Source of the DNA: Prillingera fragicola
Lineage: Eukaryota; Basidiomycota; Tremellomycetes; Trichosporonales; Trichosporonaceae
Direction: 5' to 3'
DNA: 64,000 nucleotides
NCBI GenBank assembly: GCA_002335605.1
Contig: BEDY01000006.1
Coordinates: forward strand, 372,001 to 436,000
The position numbers and the translations under genes are program-made. Position 1 is the first letter of the stretch. Every line of letters starts with the position of its first letter. Below, one piece after another: positions 44,801 through 56,167 of the stretch. The notes beneath the pieces are model-generated. The model ran no database searches and was not told the origin of the DNA. It saw only the letters and a program-made list of their open reading frames with translations.

Positions 44801-47800
44801 TGATGCCGCCACCGCCGCCGCCTGCGGCCAAATCTGGTGACGCCAGCATCAGTCGCCTCACGGCTACTCGGAGTGGCCTGGAGACAAGACGAAACCAACC
44901 GTCTCTGCGACTGGATCTGGAACCCAGTGTTCTGGCTGCCAAGGACAATGGCTCTTCGAGCTCTCAAGCCGCGTCGGCCAGGACACAGGAGTCTCCGGCA
45001 GTGGACATGTCATCTTCCAGGCAGGGCTCGCAATCGCGCTCCTCGTCGTACGGCATGTCAGCAATGGACCAGCTGTCGCTTACGAGTCGGCCAAAGGACG
45101 ACAAGCCTGTGGCTCCTGGTGCGGATCTGACCGTGTCGTCGGTCCGACAGCACATCAAACAGCGCTTGACTGCTGCCAAGGTTCAGTGCGACAACAGTCT
45201 ACGAAGAATTATTGCCATCATGACCATGTACGAGGACGAGCGCATTGCTGCCGCGGCCCAGGACCTCGCCGAGGAACCGCGTCGCGACTACTTTGACACA
45301 TTTAGCGATTCGCCTCTTCTTGACCCCGCAGACAGCGAGGACGACTACGCAATACCTCCCTTGGGCGGCTCGTCTCGCGGACCCAGCCGGCGCGGTTCCA
45401 TGTCGCTGTCGTCCAGCGGTGTTATGTCTAGCCCATCCAGGCGACTGGCGCTTCTTTCCAGTGTCCCGGCCAGCCCACGACGTTCGATGAGTGCTAGGAG
45501 GCGTCCCAGTATTGTCCCACGCGTCCTGCCACGGGAGATTCAACACCCTCGAACTTTGAGCATTGAGCCTCCGCACTCGACGTCCAGTTCTCGGTCTACC
45601 TCTCGCTCTCGGTCGCCCATGCCCCACATACGCCCGGTCGCGTCCAACGCACCAGCACTGGAGCAAGCGCTTGAGGCGGACAAGCTGTTCCTGACGGCCT
45701 TGCAGGAGCTCATTGTTCTGGCAACGGATGTCCTAGACCTCTCCGTTGACAGCCTCATCTCGCGTCCCTCCTCGTGCGTCGAGATTATCCAAAAGCTGCA
45801 AAAGACTGGCCAATACTGGGACGAGAACGACGACTGGCCTGGTCGCGCTTGGTACGTGGACATTCTCATGGCTGTCGCCAGCCTCGGACGTGTCCTGGAC
45901 TGGTGGGAGGCAGAGAAGGGCTTTTGGAACTTTGAGGAGGAAGCTCAGGAGCCTCTTTCCTTTATTTTGCGTCCCGCCAAAGAGTGCTCGCCTGCCGGTG
46001 ACCCGACGCCGCCAGACACTGTGCGCATGCCTTCACCCCAACCGGGCGCGGTTGCGACTTCGGTGGCATCGCCGCCATCGGATGCGCTGAGTGCCTCCCC
46101 CGTCAAGGCTCAGCCGCAGGTGACGAATGCCACCCCGCCTATCGACACTCAGCAGGCTATCGAGGATCTCCGTACTCTGGCCGAGCAGGTCAAGAGCGTC
46201 AACATTGTCATGGAGCTCAGTTTGCAAGGAGAGGAGATTGTCTACGTCAACGACGCAATCTTTGAGGTCATTGGGTAAGTACTGGATGCGATGGGACTGC
46301 ACTGTGCTAACGATGTCAGACGAGAGCCAGACGATGTGCTGGACCGCCCTATTGCCGAGCTTCTCGCACCTGCCGACACCTCGCACTTCACCGAAGCTAC
46401 CGAGGTGCTCTTGCAGGATGACAACAACACCGTCCAGCTGCGTTTCCGCTTCGAGGTTCACGAGGCAGAGGAGACGCCAGACGATAGGCAACCAGGCCCC
46501 ATCTACATCGAACTCGAGGGTGTGGGCATGCTTATTCGTGACGAAGACGACGAGCCCTCGCACACCATGTGGGTCATGAAGCCCGTGACTGCCACGAGGG
46601 TCGACACGATTACCGATGCCGTCTTCCCTCGCGAAGGTGTGATTTCAACAGAGGGCGTGTTGTGCCGTATTTGCGAGCGCGAAATCGTCGTCTGGTTCTT
46701 TGAAAAGCACAACGAGACATGCGACGCCGTTCACCGCCTCGAGGCCGAGATTGTCGAGATCGACGAGTGCCTGCGCGACTTGCACCAGACCGCAAAGGGA
46801 CTCTGCGCAGAATTTGATGGGACCGGCGTATTTGATCAGGTTGCTCCACAACTGATCTTTTACACGCTACCCGAATCCGTCGCAACGGATGCCGAACGCC
46901 TCGCTGGTCCCCAAGGCGTGGAGGCGCGCAAGGTTCGACACGAGCAGCTCCAAGAGGCTATCGACGTTCTGGCCATGGGAAGGCAGATCGAGTCTCCCTC
47001 GGTCCAGGCTGATGAAGCCGATCTGCCGTTCCACCTTCAGCGCTATCTGTCCCCTGAGTCCGAGGACAAGCTCCTGATCATCACCCGCTGGTCAAAGCCG
47101 CCCACCGAGGACAGGGCTTTGGCTCTGCTGTTTTCGCATGTCGAGGATCAGCTCAGACGGAAGCTCAAGGCCATTGCCCGCATGCAAAGCACCATTCGCT
47201 ACTCGGAGAAGACTCGACACGAATGGGAGGACAAGGTCAACCAGATGGTCGAGGACAGCGACATGAGCGGGTCGGACAGCGGCTCTGATGCCGCTGTTGG
47301 GGACACATCGTTTGTTACAAACGACTCGACAGCCGCAGGAGGCGACGCCGCCCGTGGCCATCGCAGGATCGCGGCGCTTGCTCGTCTGCCGATCACCCAG
47401 GGCCACCCTCAACGAGCGCCTGACAGCCGAGCAGAAGACTCGACACCGTTTGTGCGCGACTTCAAGCTCACATCTGACACTGGACCTTCGTTGGCCGTCC
47501 CCGCGTCCGTTTCACCATTCGGGCCTCTCTCCCCTACACCTGTGCCTGCAGCACCCACCATTGCCCCGATTATTGCACCTGATCGCGAGGGAATGTCTAC
47601 ACCAGCGCCTCGACCCATGAAACAGGCGTCATCGCCTGTGCTGGAGCGTGTCGGTGGTGAGCGCAAGGGTCACTCGCGTCGTGGGTCCATGGCAAAGGCC
47701 ATTCGCGACGTCCCGTTGTCTCCTCGAATCTCATCGTCGGTGTCAGCAGCGCCCATCCGTGCTCCGCAGCCGTCGATCAAGGACTTCAATATCATCAAGC

Positions 47801-50098
47801 CCATCAGCCGAGGAGCGTTTGGAGCAGTCTATCTTGCCAAGAAGGTGGCCACTGGTGACTACTATGCCATCAAAATACTGAAGAAGTCGGACATGATCGC
47901 CAAGAATCAAATCACCAACGTCAAGGCGGAACGGATCATTCTCATGAACCAGGCCAGTTCGCCCCACGTCGTCAAGCTCTTCTTCTCATTCCAAAGCAAG
48001 GACTACCTGTACCTCGTCATGGAGTACTTGAATGGCGGAGACTGCTCGACTCTGGTCAAGACTCTTGGCGGCCTGCCTGTGGACTGGGCCAGGAACTACA
48101 CCGCCGAACTGGTCCTGGGTCTCGAGTATCTTCATGCCCGCAATGTTGCCCATCGTGACATAAAGCCAGACAACCTCCTCATCGACGCACGTGGCCATCT
48201 CAAGTTGACCGACTTTGGTCTGTCCAAGATTGGTCTGCTGAATCGTCAAATCGGAGGACCACGTCCGCCGTACCTCAAGGGCACTTCCTTGCGTACGGCA
48301 GTTACCGCTCGGCGTGCGTCGTCAGTGTCTTCTGCAGACTCGCCCATTTTGTCTCCCGACATCATTCCCGTGGTGCCAGGCTCATCCAACCTGCACCATT
48401 CCTACTTCCCTCACCTGTCGGGGAGTGGATCAGCCGATGATTCCAGCGGCTCCGAATCTGCGGGGCCCGTGCCCAAGCACATGCGCCAGGTGTCAGGGTT
48501 CAACAAGTCGCCTTCCGACGCTGGCACGGCTTCTAACTCTGGCGCTGATGCACCGCGGTTTGTGGGGACGCCAGACTACCTGTCGCCAGAGAGTATTCTG
48601 GGAGGAGGCACCGACGATCGAATGGTCGACTGGTGGGCAGTTGGAGTCGTCCTGTACGAGTTCATATACGGCTTCCCTCCGTTCCACGCCGAGACTCCTG
48701 AAAAGGTCTTTGACAACGTGGTGTCGAGGCGCATCGACTGGCACGACGACGAGATTGACGTCCCGGCAGAGGCGCACGACCTCATGGACAGGCTCATGTG
48801 CACTAATCCTGCTCAGCGTCTCGGTGCCCGAGGCGCGGACGAGGTTAAGCAGCACGCATTCTTTGCCGGTGTGGACTGGGTGAATCTTAGGACCAACGAC
48901 GCCATCTTCGTCCCCGACTGCACCGACCCCGAGTCTACCGACTACTTTGACCAACGAGGCGCCACTGGCGAGTTCCAGGATGAGGACGGCGCTACCAAGA
49001 TGCCAGTCAAGCCCTCAACGCCCTTGCAGGAGCACACGGATGACATACAGCCGTCGCCGGATCCTGATGACTCCGCCGCCGACGATTTTGGAGCCTTCAC
49101 GTTCAAGAACTTGCCGTCATTGAAGCAGGCAAACGATGATGTGATCCGTCGCATGAGGTCCGACTCGATCGCTGTGTCATCACTGTTGCCAGATGGCGCT
49201 CCAAAGGAACGAATCCGCGCACACCGCAAGTCGAACTCACGTGTGCAGGGACCACCGTCACCCTCGACTTCGACGTCGTCTGCCGCATCGACTCCCTCGC
49301 GCCTCACACAGCCTCTCACTCCAGGGTTGATGCCCGCGAGCTCACAGCATGCAAGGCGACCGTCACTCAACGCGCTGAACAGGGTCAAGTCTATCGAGGA
49401 CGACAACATCGGTCGGTCGCCAAACCGCTTCCGAGCAGGCTCCACCTCTAGCGCATCGGACCGCAGTGCGAGCGCCGATCTGTGGAAGCAGTTCCAGCTG
49501 CCATCCCGTCTGGAGAACCTGCACCTTGTGCCACCACCATTGGTAGACCAGCCGCAAGTTCCGAACCGCTCTGTCAATGTGTTGATCGCCGAGGACAATC
49601 CAATCTCCCAAAAGGTATGCCAAACGTGTGTTTCATTTCTGACGTTGCCAGATGCTGGAGACTCATCTCAGCCGGATGGGATGTCAATGCGTCTGCGTTC
49701 AAGATGGTCCCGACTGTCTTGCAGCCGCAATGGGAAGCCTTCGTGAGTTTCGCGCTGTCTTGCATTTTCTGATTGCTTTCAGGTTTCGACGTCATCATTT
49801 GCGACCTCCATACGCCAGTTATCAGTGGCGAGCAAGTGGCGCGAATGATTCGCTCTGCCCAAAACCTCAATCAAGAGACTCCGAGTACGTCGCTTGTGAC
49901 GAAGATGCTTGATCCAAACTGACAATCGCAGTCATCGCTGCCACTTCCCATGATCAGTCCATGACCGAGGAAGGAACACTGTTCCGCGCCGTCCTCGCCA
50001 AACCGTTCTCCAAACCTGACCTTATCCGCTGTCTCAGAAAGGCAGGGTTCGTCCTCAGTACGGCCGACGACACCGAGACCCCAGTCAACCCCGCCTAA
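41801..50098 (+). CDS. RIM15: Rim15-type PAS/AGC protein kinase with C-terminal receiver domain
   Basis: Model join(41801-43723, 43762-46274, 46320-49614, 49652-49742, 49783-49884, 49932-50098), 2696 residues, much longer than yeast Rim15 (1770). Rim15 is the Greatwall-like kinase that drives entry into quiescence when TORC1 and PKA are low. The first 1300 or so residues are Ser/Pro-rich and disordered. A PAS domain surrounds residue 1470 (VYVNDAIFEVIG), and a C2HC finger follows (CRICERE...FEKHNETC, about 1593). The kinase (about 1964-2326) has the glycine loop SRGAFGAVY, AIKILKK, HRDIKPDN and DFGLSK, with an insert of about 115 residues before GTPDYLSPE, the hallmark of the Rim15/Greatwall group. 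The receiver domain (about 2564-2690) keeps the acidic pair in LIAEDN, the acceptor Asp in ICDLHTP and the Lys in LAKPF. Confidence 0.95.
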
Positions 50099-50284
50099 GA
50101 GCTTGCACCACTGCTCTAATGGTGTGTGTTACCGATCTACCCCTCCCGCTACTATCGCACTTTCATGTTGTTCCGCGAGTTTTTACGCCATCCTTTGCAT
50201 CATTGTCTGTATTATGCCCATACATGTTGCTATGAGCCATGCACAAGTGAACATATCTGCTGTACAAGAAAAACTACATTGAAA

Positions 50285-53200
50285 TCACAAAAACCGGTCT
50301 TGCTTGCCCATTAGCACACCACCCAAGGAGCCAGTACGGTTCACTGAGCGAGAAGAGTCCTTTGAGGAGCCAGTGCCACGGCGAGAGCCACCACCGATCG
50401 AGATCGACGACTCGGACCTGTTCACCACGACCGAGACACCAGCGGCACCTCCCATGCGACGAGGGTTCTGCGACTCGTCGCTGATGAACTTGGAGTAACT
50501 CTCCACGGAGCGAGCAGCAGTGAGCTGTCGTGATGGCTTGCGCACAGTCTCAAACTGCGTTGTCAGCTCATACTCAGACAGTTGGCGACATACCTCATCC
50601 GTCTCCTCCATTGACACGGCAGTACGGCTCCTCCTCGAAATGGAGAATGCAGAGGTATTTTCAACCTCCATGATGTCGGTCTCCACCGCGACAGTCGTCT
50701 TCTCGCGCGCACGCAGACGAAGCATCTCTAGCCTCTCCTTGGCAGTCCGGCTGTCGCGCATAGGCGAATGCTCGGGTCCAGGCGACAGGGGAGCCTCTTC
50801 AAACTCGTTGTCGGACGCGAGGTTGTCCTCGTACCCCTGGAGGAAGGAGTTCTCCTCGCCTTCTGCTCAAGTTAGTTGTCAATTGCTAAGCCAGAGGAAG
50901 CCGGGACCCACCAAGCTTGAACAGACCGTCCACGCCATCGAGCTTGCGCTGTCGACGCTGCTTCTTGGTAAGACGCCGAGGCTTTGCGTCGTCATCCTCC
51001 TCGTCGGAGAGGAAGTCGTTCCCCCTCCGCTTGGTGCGGTAGTGGCCCTCGGTAATCTTTTTAGCTTCGGCCTCGCGACGCGCGTCGTCGGCCTCCTCAA
51101 TCTCTCGACGCTTCGCAGCGTTGAGCTCGGCTACCTTCCTCTTCTCCTCTTCGCTTAGTTGCTCGTCGTTGACCAGCTCTGGGACATACCCCGTATCGTC
51201 GACGTCCTCGTCCTCGTCGTCATCCTTCTTGTCTATACCCCAGCCACCCCAGCCAGAGTCGTCGTCACTCTCCTCGGCTTGCTCGTCGATGAGACGCGTC
51301 TTGGGCCGCTTGACCTCGGTGGCAGCACGGGCACCTGCGCGTAACGCGTCGAATGCGTTTGTGGCAGTCGGTTCGACCCGCTCGGCCTGGGTAGGCGATG
51401 GAGATCTCCTGGGCTTGAGGCGACGAAGTCCCTGTGTGGGACTGGAGGGGATGTCACTAGAGTTGACGAGCGTAGACGAGGGCAGTGCAGCCGAAACACT
51501 CGTAGCCACCATTGTGTTGCTCGGTGCGACGTCGGCAGTATCCGAAGGTATCTGCGTCCCAAAGTCTGCAGGGTGAGTCTGCGTGAAGAACCTGAAATGT
51601 CAGCACAAAATGTGGTCATGTACTCACCCTTCCGCGTTGAGGTATTGCTTGGCCGGCGGCGCTGGCTCGGGGGGAGGCTCGCGCTCACTCTCAATCACCG
51701 CCATGACCACGGCATTGTCGCGGCGCTTCTGCGACTCTGAAATGATGTTGTCAGGAAGCAGCGCGTGAGCGGGCAACATGACGAGCTCTTGTTGCCGAAG
51801 AGCTGCGAAGCCATCAGTCTGCGACGTCAGTACTGCATTGCAGCTCGTACCTACCACTCCGAGCCCGCCCTCAGGCGCCTGAGTCATGTCAAATAGCTGA
51901 GAGAAGCCCCCAGAACCGGAACCGAAACCGGCGAGATCGAAGGCTGGCTCTTCAGCAGCTGGCGCTGCACCGAAAGCGCCCCCGAATCCAGCACCGAAGG
52001 CATGAGCAGCGTTGTTGAATCCCGCACCGAACCCAGGAGCGGCGTTGTTGAAGGCTGCACCAAACCCTGGAGCTGGGTTGTTGAAGCCAGCAAATGCCGG
52101 AGCAGCAGGGGCGGCCTTGCTCTCCGTGGCCAAACGAAGCGACGGGTCGTGAACGGGCTCGTCCTCGTCGTCCGACTGGAAGGCTACACGACGCGATGGG
52201 CGAGCCTTGCGAGTCCGCGGAATGTTTTCCTCGTCCTCCTCCTCGTGATCATCCTCCAGATTCACAGACGAGGGTTCCGGTCTGTTCTCCTTGTCGTTGT
52301 CGCTGTCGGGGATCCCCCCTTCCGACGTACCGTCAACTGCAGAGGGGTTGGCGGTTGTTACCTCGTCAGAGATTGGTGTGGCCTCGTTTTCATTCTCGCC
52401 GTTCTCCTCTCCACTGTGCGCCTCGTCCTCGGGAGCGTAGTCCGAGTCCTCCTCGTCATCGTCACTGTCGGCAACCGGTGCCGCATTCGAAGCGGCCGAG
52501 GACTTCAATATAGCATCCAAATCGGGGATTCGCTTGGGCGGAAATTTCTTGTCATATCCGTACTGCTCCTCCTTTCTTTTGGCGAGTTTCCTAGCTTGAA
52601 GCTGGTGGCGCCGGAGAATGTCCTGCTCCAATTGAGCAGAGCTGATCGGCGCGTCTCGCCCATGCTTTTGACCGGCCGGTCGCGAGCCGGCGTTCGCTTG
52701 CTTCAACTCGGCATGACCAAACTCTTTGGCAGCAAAGTTGAGGTGGGTCTCTGTAACTGGCTGCTGGACCACGCCGAGCTTGCCAGCAAAGCGCAAGACG
52801 TTTTGGCGGTTACGAGTGGTGGCAGGCACGGCATTTGCGCGGTTTAGGACACCACGGGCATCGTTGGCCTTGCGTGCTGGAGGAGGAGCTTTGGACGTCG
52901 GGAGCCGCGGTTGTGGTTCCGGGGGGACGATCAACAGGTCGTCGTCGCTATCTTCCTGCTTCGCCGCCTTGGCCTTGGCCGCTCGTATGGCCATCTCCTT
53001 TGCCAGCTTGAGTTTCCGTGCCCTCTCGTCCTTCTGCACAGCCTTCGACATGGTGTCTGCAAAAGACAGATCATCATCTTCGTCGTCGTCAACGGCGGCG
53101 AGGCGCATTGAAGCATCCTGCTGTGGAGTGGGCGATGATGTCGCGGGTACGACCCTCCCATCCGGGCCGGTTGACGTGGGTACACCCTTCACAGGGACTG

Positions 53201-54215
53201 AGCTGGGCGTAAACTGTTGGATTTCGTCCGATGCAGGGGGGGGCGGAGAAAGCTGGGTGATTCTGTTGTCAGCAGAGCCTACTATATACCCTCACTTGGT
53301 TGCGGCACTGGCATTCGAAGCATTCGTTAGCCATTGTGAAACCGGCCTCTGCCTGTTCTCAGCGCGCAGCATTTCTGCAGGGCGTTCTGGACCGTTAGCA
53401 CTGGTTTCACCGACGGTCTGCCTTACCTCGCTGAGCCTTGGCCAGATCACGCTGCAGTTGCTCTTGGTCCTTCTTGTTCAATGGCTGTGGGGTTAACCTT
53501 GGCACTTCGGCTGTATCCGTACCTTGATGCCTCGGGTTGAAGGAGCAAAGGATTGTTCTTCATCGTCGAAGAGACCGAAGTCATCGGCAGGAGGAGGAGG
53601 CGCTTCGGCATCGCTGACCTTCTTCTCCGCTTCCTCTGATATCAGATCTTTTGTAGACACCAAGTCGTCCTCATCCTCAGATTCGACAAGCCGTTGCACG
53701 CGTGGTCGGCGGCCGCCCACTGGCTCGGTTTCGTCAAGGGGCATGGAAGACGAGGCCGATGACAATGAAGGCGAACCCTGAGGCGGCGACGATGCTTGTG
53801 GAAGCGCATCTGAAAGCTTGGGTGGTGTAGATGTGGGGAGAGAGCTCAGAGACGACGTGCTGGCAACGAGTGGTCGTGCTACTCGTGCCGGTAACGCGGC
53901 TGGGGCAGTCTCGGCTTTTGTCTCGCCCTTCTTCAAGGCGGCGTACATAGCCTTTACATCGTCCTCGTCGACATTGTCCTCCTGAGGCAAGGTGGCCATA
54001 TCGGCTTTGAAGACTGTCGAGTCGCGCCACGCAGTGTTCGCGCAGGACCATCGGTCGAGCAGCGCCTTTGCTGGAGAAATTGGGTGGGATGGCTGGAGCG
54101 GCGGCGCGTCGTTGGCAACGACTAGGGACTCGCTCTGCTCAACCTGTCGTGCACGGCCATAGGTCCTCCTTGGTGCGGTCTGAGCCATGACGGGCTCTTC
54201 CTGTGATGCACTCAT
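50285..54215 (-). CDS. MRC1: Mrc1/Claspin replication-checkpoint mediator
   Basis: Model complement(50285-50554, 50594-50862, 50912-51591, 51628-51818, 51855-53262, 53296-53374, 53427-53484, 53523-54215), 1215 residues, the usual size of Mrc1. Mrc1 travels with the replisome and passes the ATR/Mec1 signal to the effector kinase. The protein is highly acidic with many Ser/Asp-rich blocks. The MRC1-like domain is recognised by EESDDDSGWGGWG followed by acidic and LSEEEKRKVAEL stretches and a KKQRRQRKLDG helix. Upstream there is a NKKDQEQLQRDLAKAQR helix like the family's basic region. Several SQ/TQ dipeptides are present, as expected for a Mec1 substrate. A Gly-Phe-Asn-rich tandem repeat (residues about 664-711) is unusual. 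Confidence 0.85.
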
Positions 54216-54502
54216 GGCAGTATTGTAGAAGAGTGGAAGTGATTTAATGTTGTTGAGAGAGACCCGACTCCAAGACGCGTCAATGTCAGAGCACGATCAG
54301 GGGGCGCAATCAGGGCCGCATGCGCCTGCGCCCACAATCAGTCGCGTTGTAAATAAAACCTCAATCCCCACGTGGCAACAGGCGGAAGCAAACTTCATTC
54401 ACCTCGGCTTCCCCTGGCCGGTCGCTTGACGTCAATCACTATGGGCAGGCTGGGTAGATTACCATCGCATCGCCCAGTCGTCGTCTCACAGTGTCCAAAA
54501 CA
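54216..54502. promoter_or_regulatory. Divergent promoter of MRC1 and the RagC-like gene
   Basis: 287 bases between the two starts. The sequence TGACGTCA occurs once at 54429-54436, a perfect CRE palindrome, about 70 bases before the GTPase start. A MluI-like ACGCGT (54275-54280), the core of the MBF cell-cycle box, lies about 60 bases upstream of the MRC1 start and fits S-phase control of MRC1; that link is inferred. Confidence 0.55.
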
Positions 54503-55931
54503 ATGGCCCCAGGAGAGCCATCAAGGTCGCAAGTCATGTCGCCGGTCAATGGGCAGGCAGACACTCATCGTCAAAAGATTCTGGTCACCGGTTGGCGAAA
54601 GTAGGTCCATCCCCACAGTGAAGGAGCATGAGGCCGCAGTCTGACTCGCGCAGGGCTGGCAAGTCGTCGTGCATTAAAACCGTCTTCCAGCAGATGCCAG
54701 TCAAGGATGTTCCCTATCTAGGAATCACTCAGAAGATTGAAAAAGTCAACTATGAGTGCGTAACGATCTAGGCGCGTGGTACCTTCGTGCTGAACATTGG
54801 CAGCACCATCGTTCCGCTTCAGATCTGGGACACACCGGCCACCTTTGACGTTGACCAGCTGGACACTCCTTTGGGCTCGTTCTCAACACTAGTCTATGTC
54901 ATGGACATGCAGGTGGGCCGAGCGCTGCTTATCATATCTGACCCGCCCAGGCAGACGATTCTTATCACGATGCCGTGCGCCAAGCTGTGTCCACCATCAT
55001 GCGGGGTTACCTTGCGAACCCTTCAATGAAGTTCTCAGTCTTTATCCACAAGGCCGAGGCTCTTTCTGAAGACTACCGAGGAGGTGATCAAATGTCCCAA
55101 GTCCAAATCTGACAATGGCAGAGAACTACAGTGAAATCCAAAGGGCAATGACCGAGGAGTTTGAGGACTTTCACTATCCCTCATTGCAGGAGCATGCCGC
55201 TCATCTTGATCTGTCAGACCCGGGGGTGTGCAACAGCATTTTTAATCACATGATCGCCGAAATCAAGTTTGACATGACCAGTGTTCACGACGTGTCACTG
55301 CGTGATGCGTGGAGCAAGGTCATTCAGGGTGTGATGGAGATGTTGCCAGCAGTTGAGGCTCTTCTGCTCAGCTTTACAGAGGTAGGCATTTGGGATAGGA
55401 GCACATTCTGACCAGGAACAGACTTCTGGCATGGACAACTCGTACCTCTTCGACATGGCGTCAGGCGTTGTGCTGGCGACGGACAACCGTCACCGTAACG
55501 ATGCCACAATGGAGCAGGTGACCGAGTATCTCTCACGGTTCCTCCAGTTCCGTGAAATCTACAAGTGCGTGCTCCGACTGAACAAGTCTGACGTTGCAGG
55601 AATCTTGGGCAGAAGAGAGAGAAAGATGTCACGACAGAGGAACCAGACAAGGAGGCTGGAGAGAAGCGCTGGTGGGAGGACGAGGATACGGAGGTGCCAT
55701 GGATGACTCAGTCGACGAGATTGATGCCCAATACGACTCTTGCTCTGTGGCAGTTCACACCGTGAGTGGTCTCAGCCAGCGCAAGCAATAGGATATTCGT
55801 GCTGACTGTGCAGACAACTTGCCCTCGTTGTGCTGCTTCACACCGACACCTGGCAGGCTAGACGGGGCATGATCGAGTACAACTTGACGTTCTTGCGCCA
55901 GGGTGTTCGTCGGATTCTCATGGAGGTGTAA
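54503..55931 (+). CDS. GTR2: RagC/D-type (Gtr2) small GTPase
   Basis: Model join(54503-54600, 54654-54755, 54804-54912, 54951-55083, 55122-55381, 55422-55564, 55600-55761, 55814-55931), eight exons, 374 residues. Gtr2 pairs with Gtr1 on the vacuole and signals amino-acid supply to TORC1. The P-loop is GWRKAGKSS (K36). Family features are the LQIWD strand, FSVFIHKAEALSED, a roadblock-like C-terminal domain starting near TSGMDNSYLFDMASGVVLATD, and a distinctive EKRWWEDEDTE insertion. Two GTPase motifs are unusual: G3 reads WDTPAT where RagC has WDFPGQ, and G4 reads HKAE where RagC has HKVD. I prefer Gtr2 to Gtr1 from the TSGM-YLFD-ATD signature. Confidence 0.87.
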
Positions 55932-56167
55932 GGCCCTCTGGTAGTGTGGCCTAGAGAGCCCATTTGTAGCTTTTGTTTACTTTGTGGATTGGTAGAACTG
56001 TCTATCGGTCAACTTGCATCTCCGTACCGCGGGACCAAATGTGCCGACCCGCCCAGCGCGTAGTGAGGAACGATGATGAAAGGGGTGATCGCGTCCGTGG
56101 ACCGTGACCTTGCTCCTCAGACCTATCGTCGTGTGCTCGCATACTCATTCTAGTATCAGTCTAGGCC

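Noticed and set aside
51360..51380. GGTTCGACCC sequence resembling a tRNA T-arm
   Set aside because: Lies inside an MRC1 exon and has no matching acceptor or D-arm sequence nearby.
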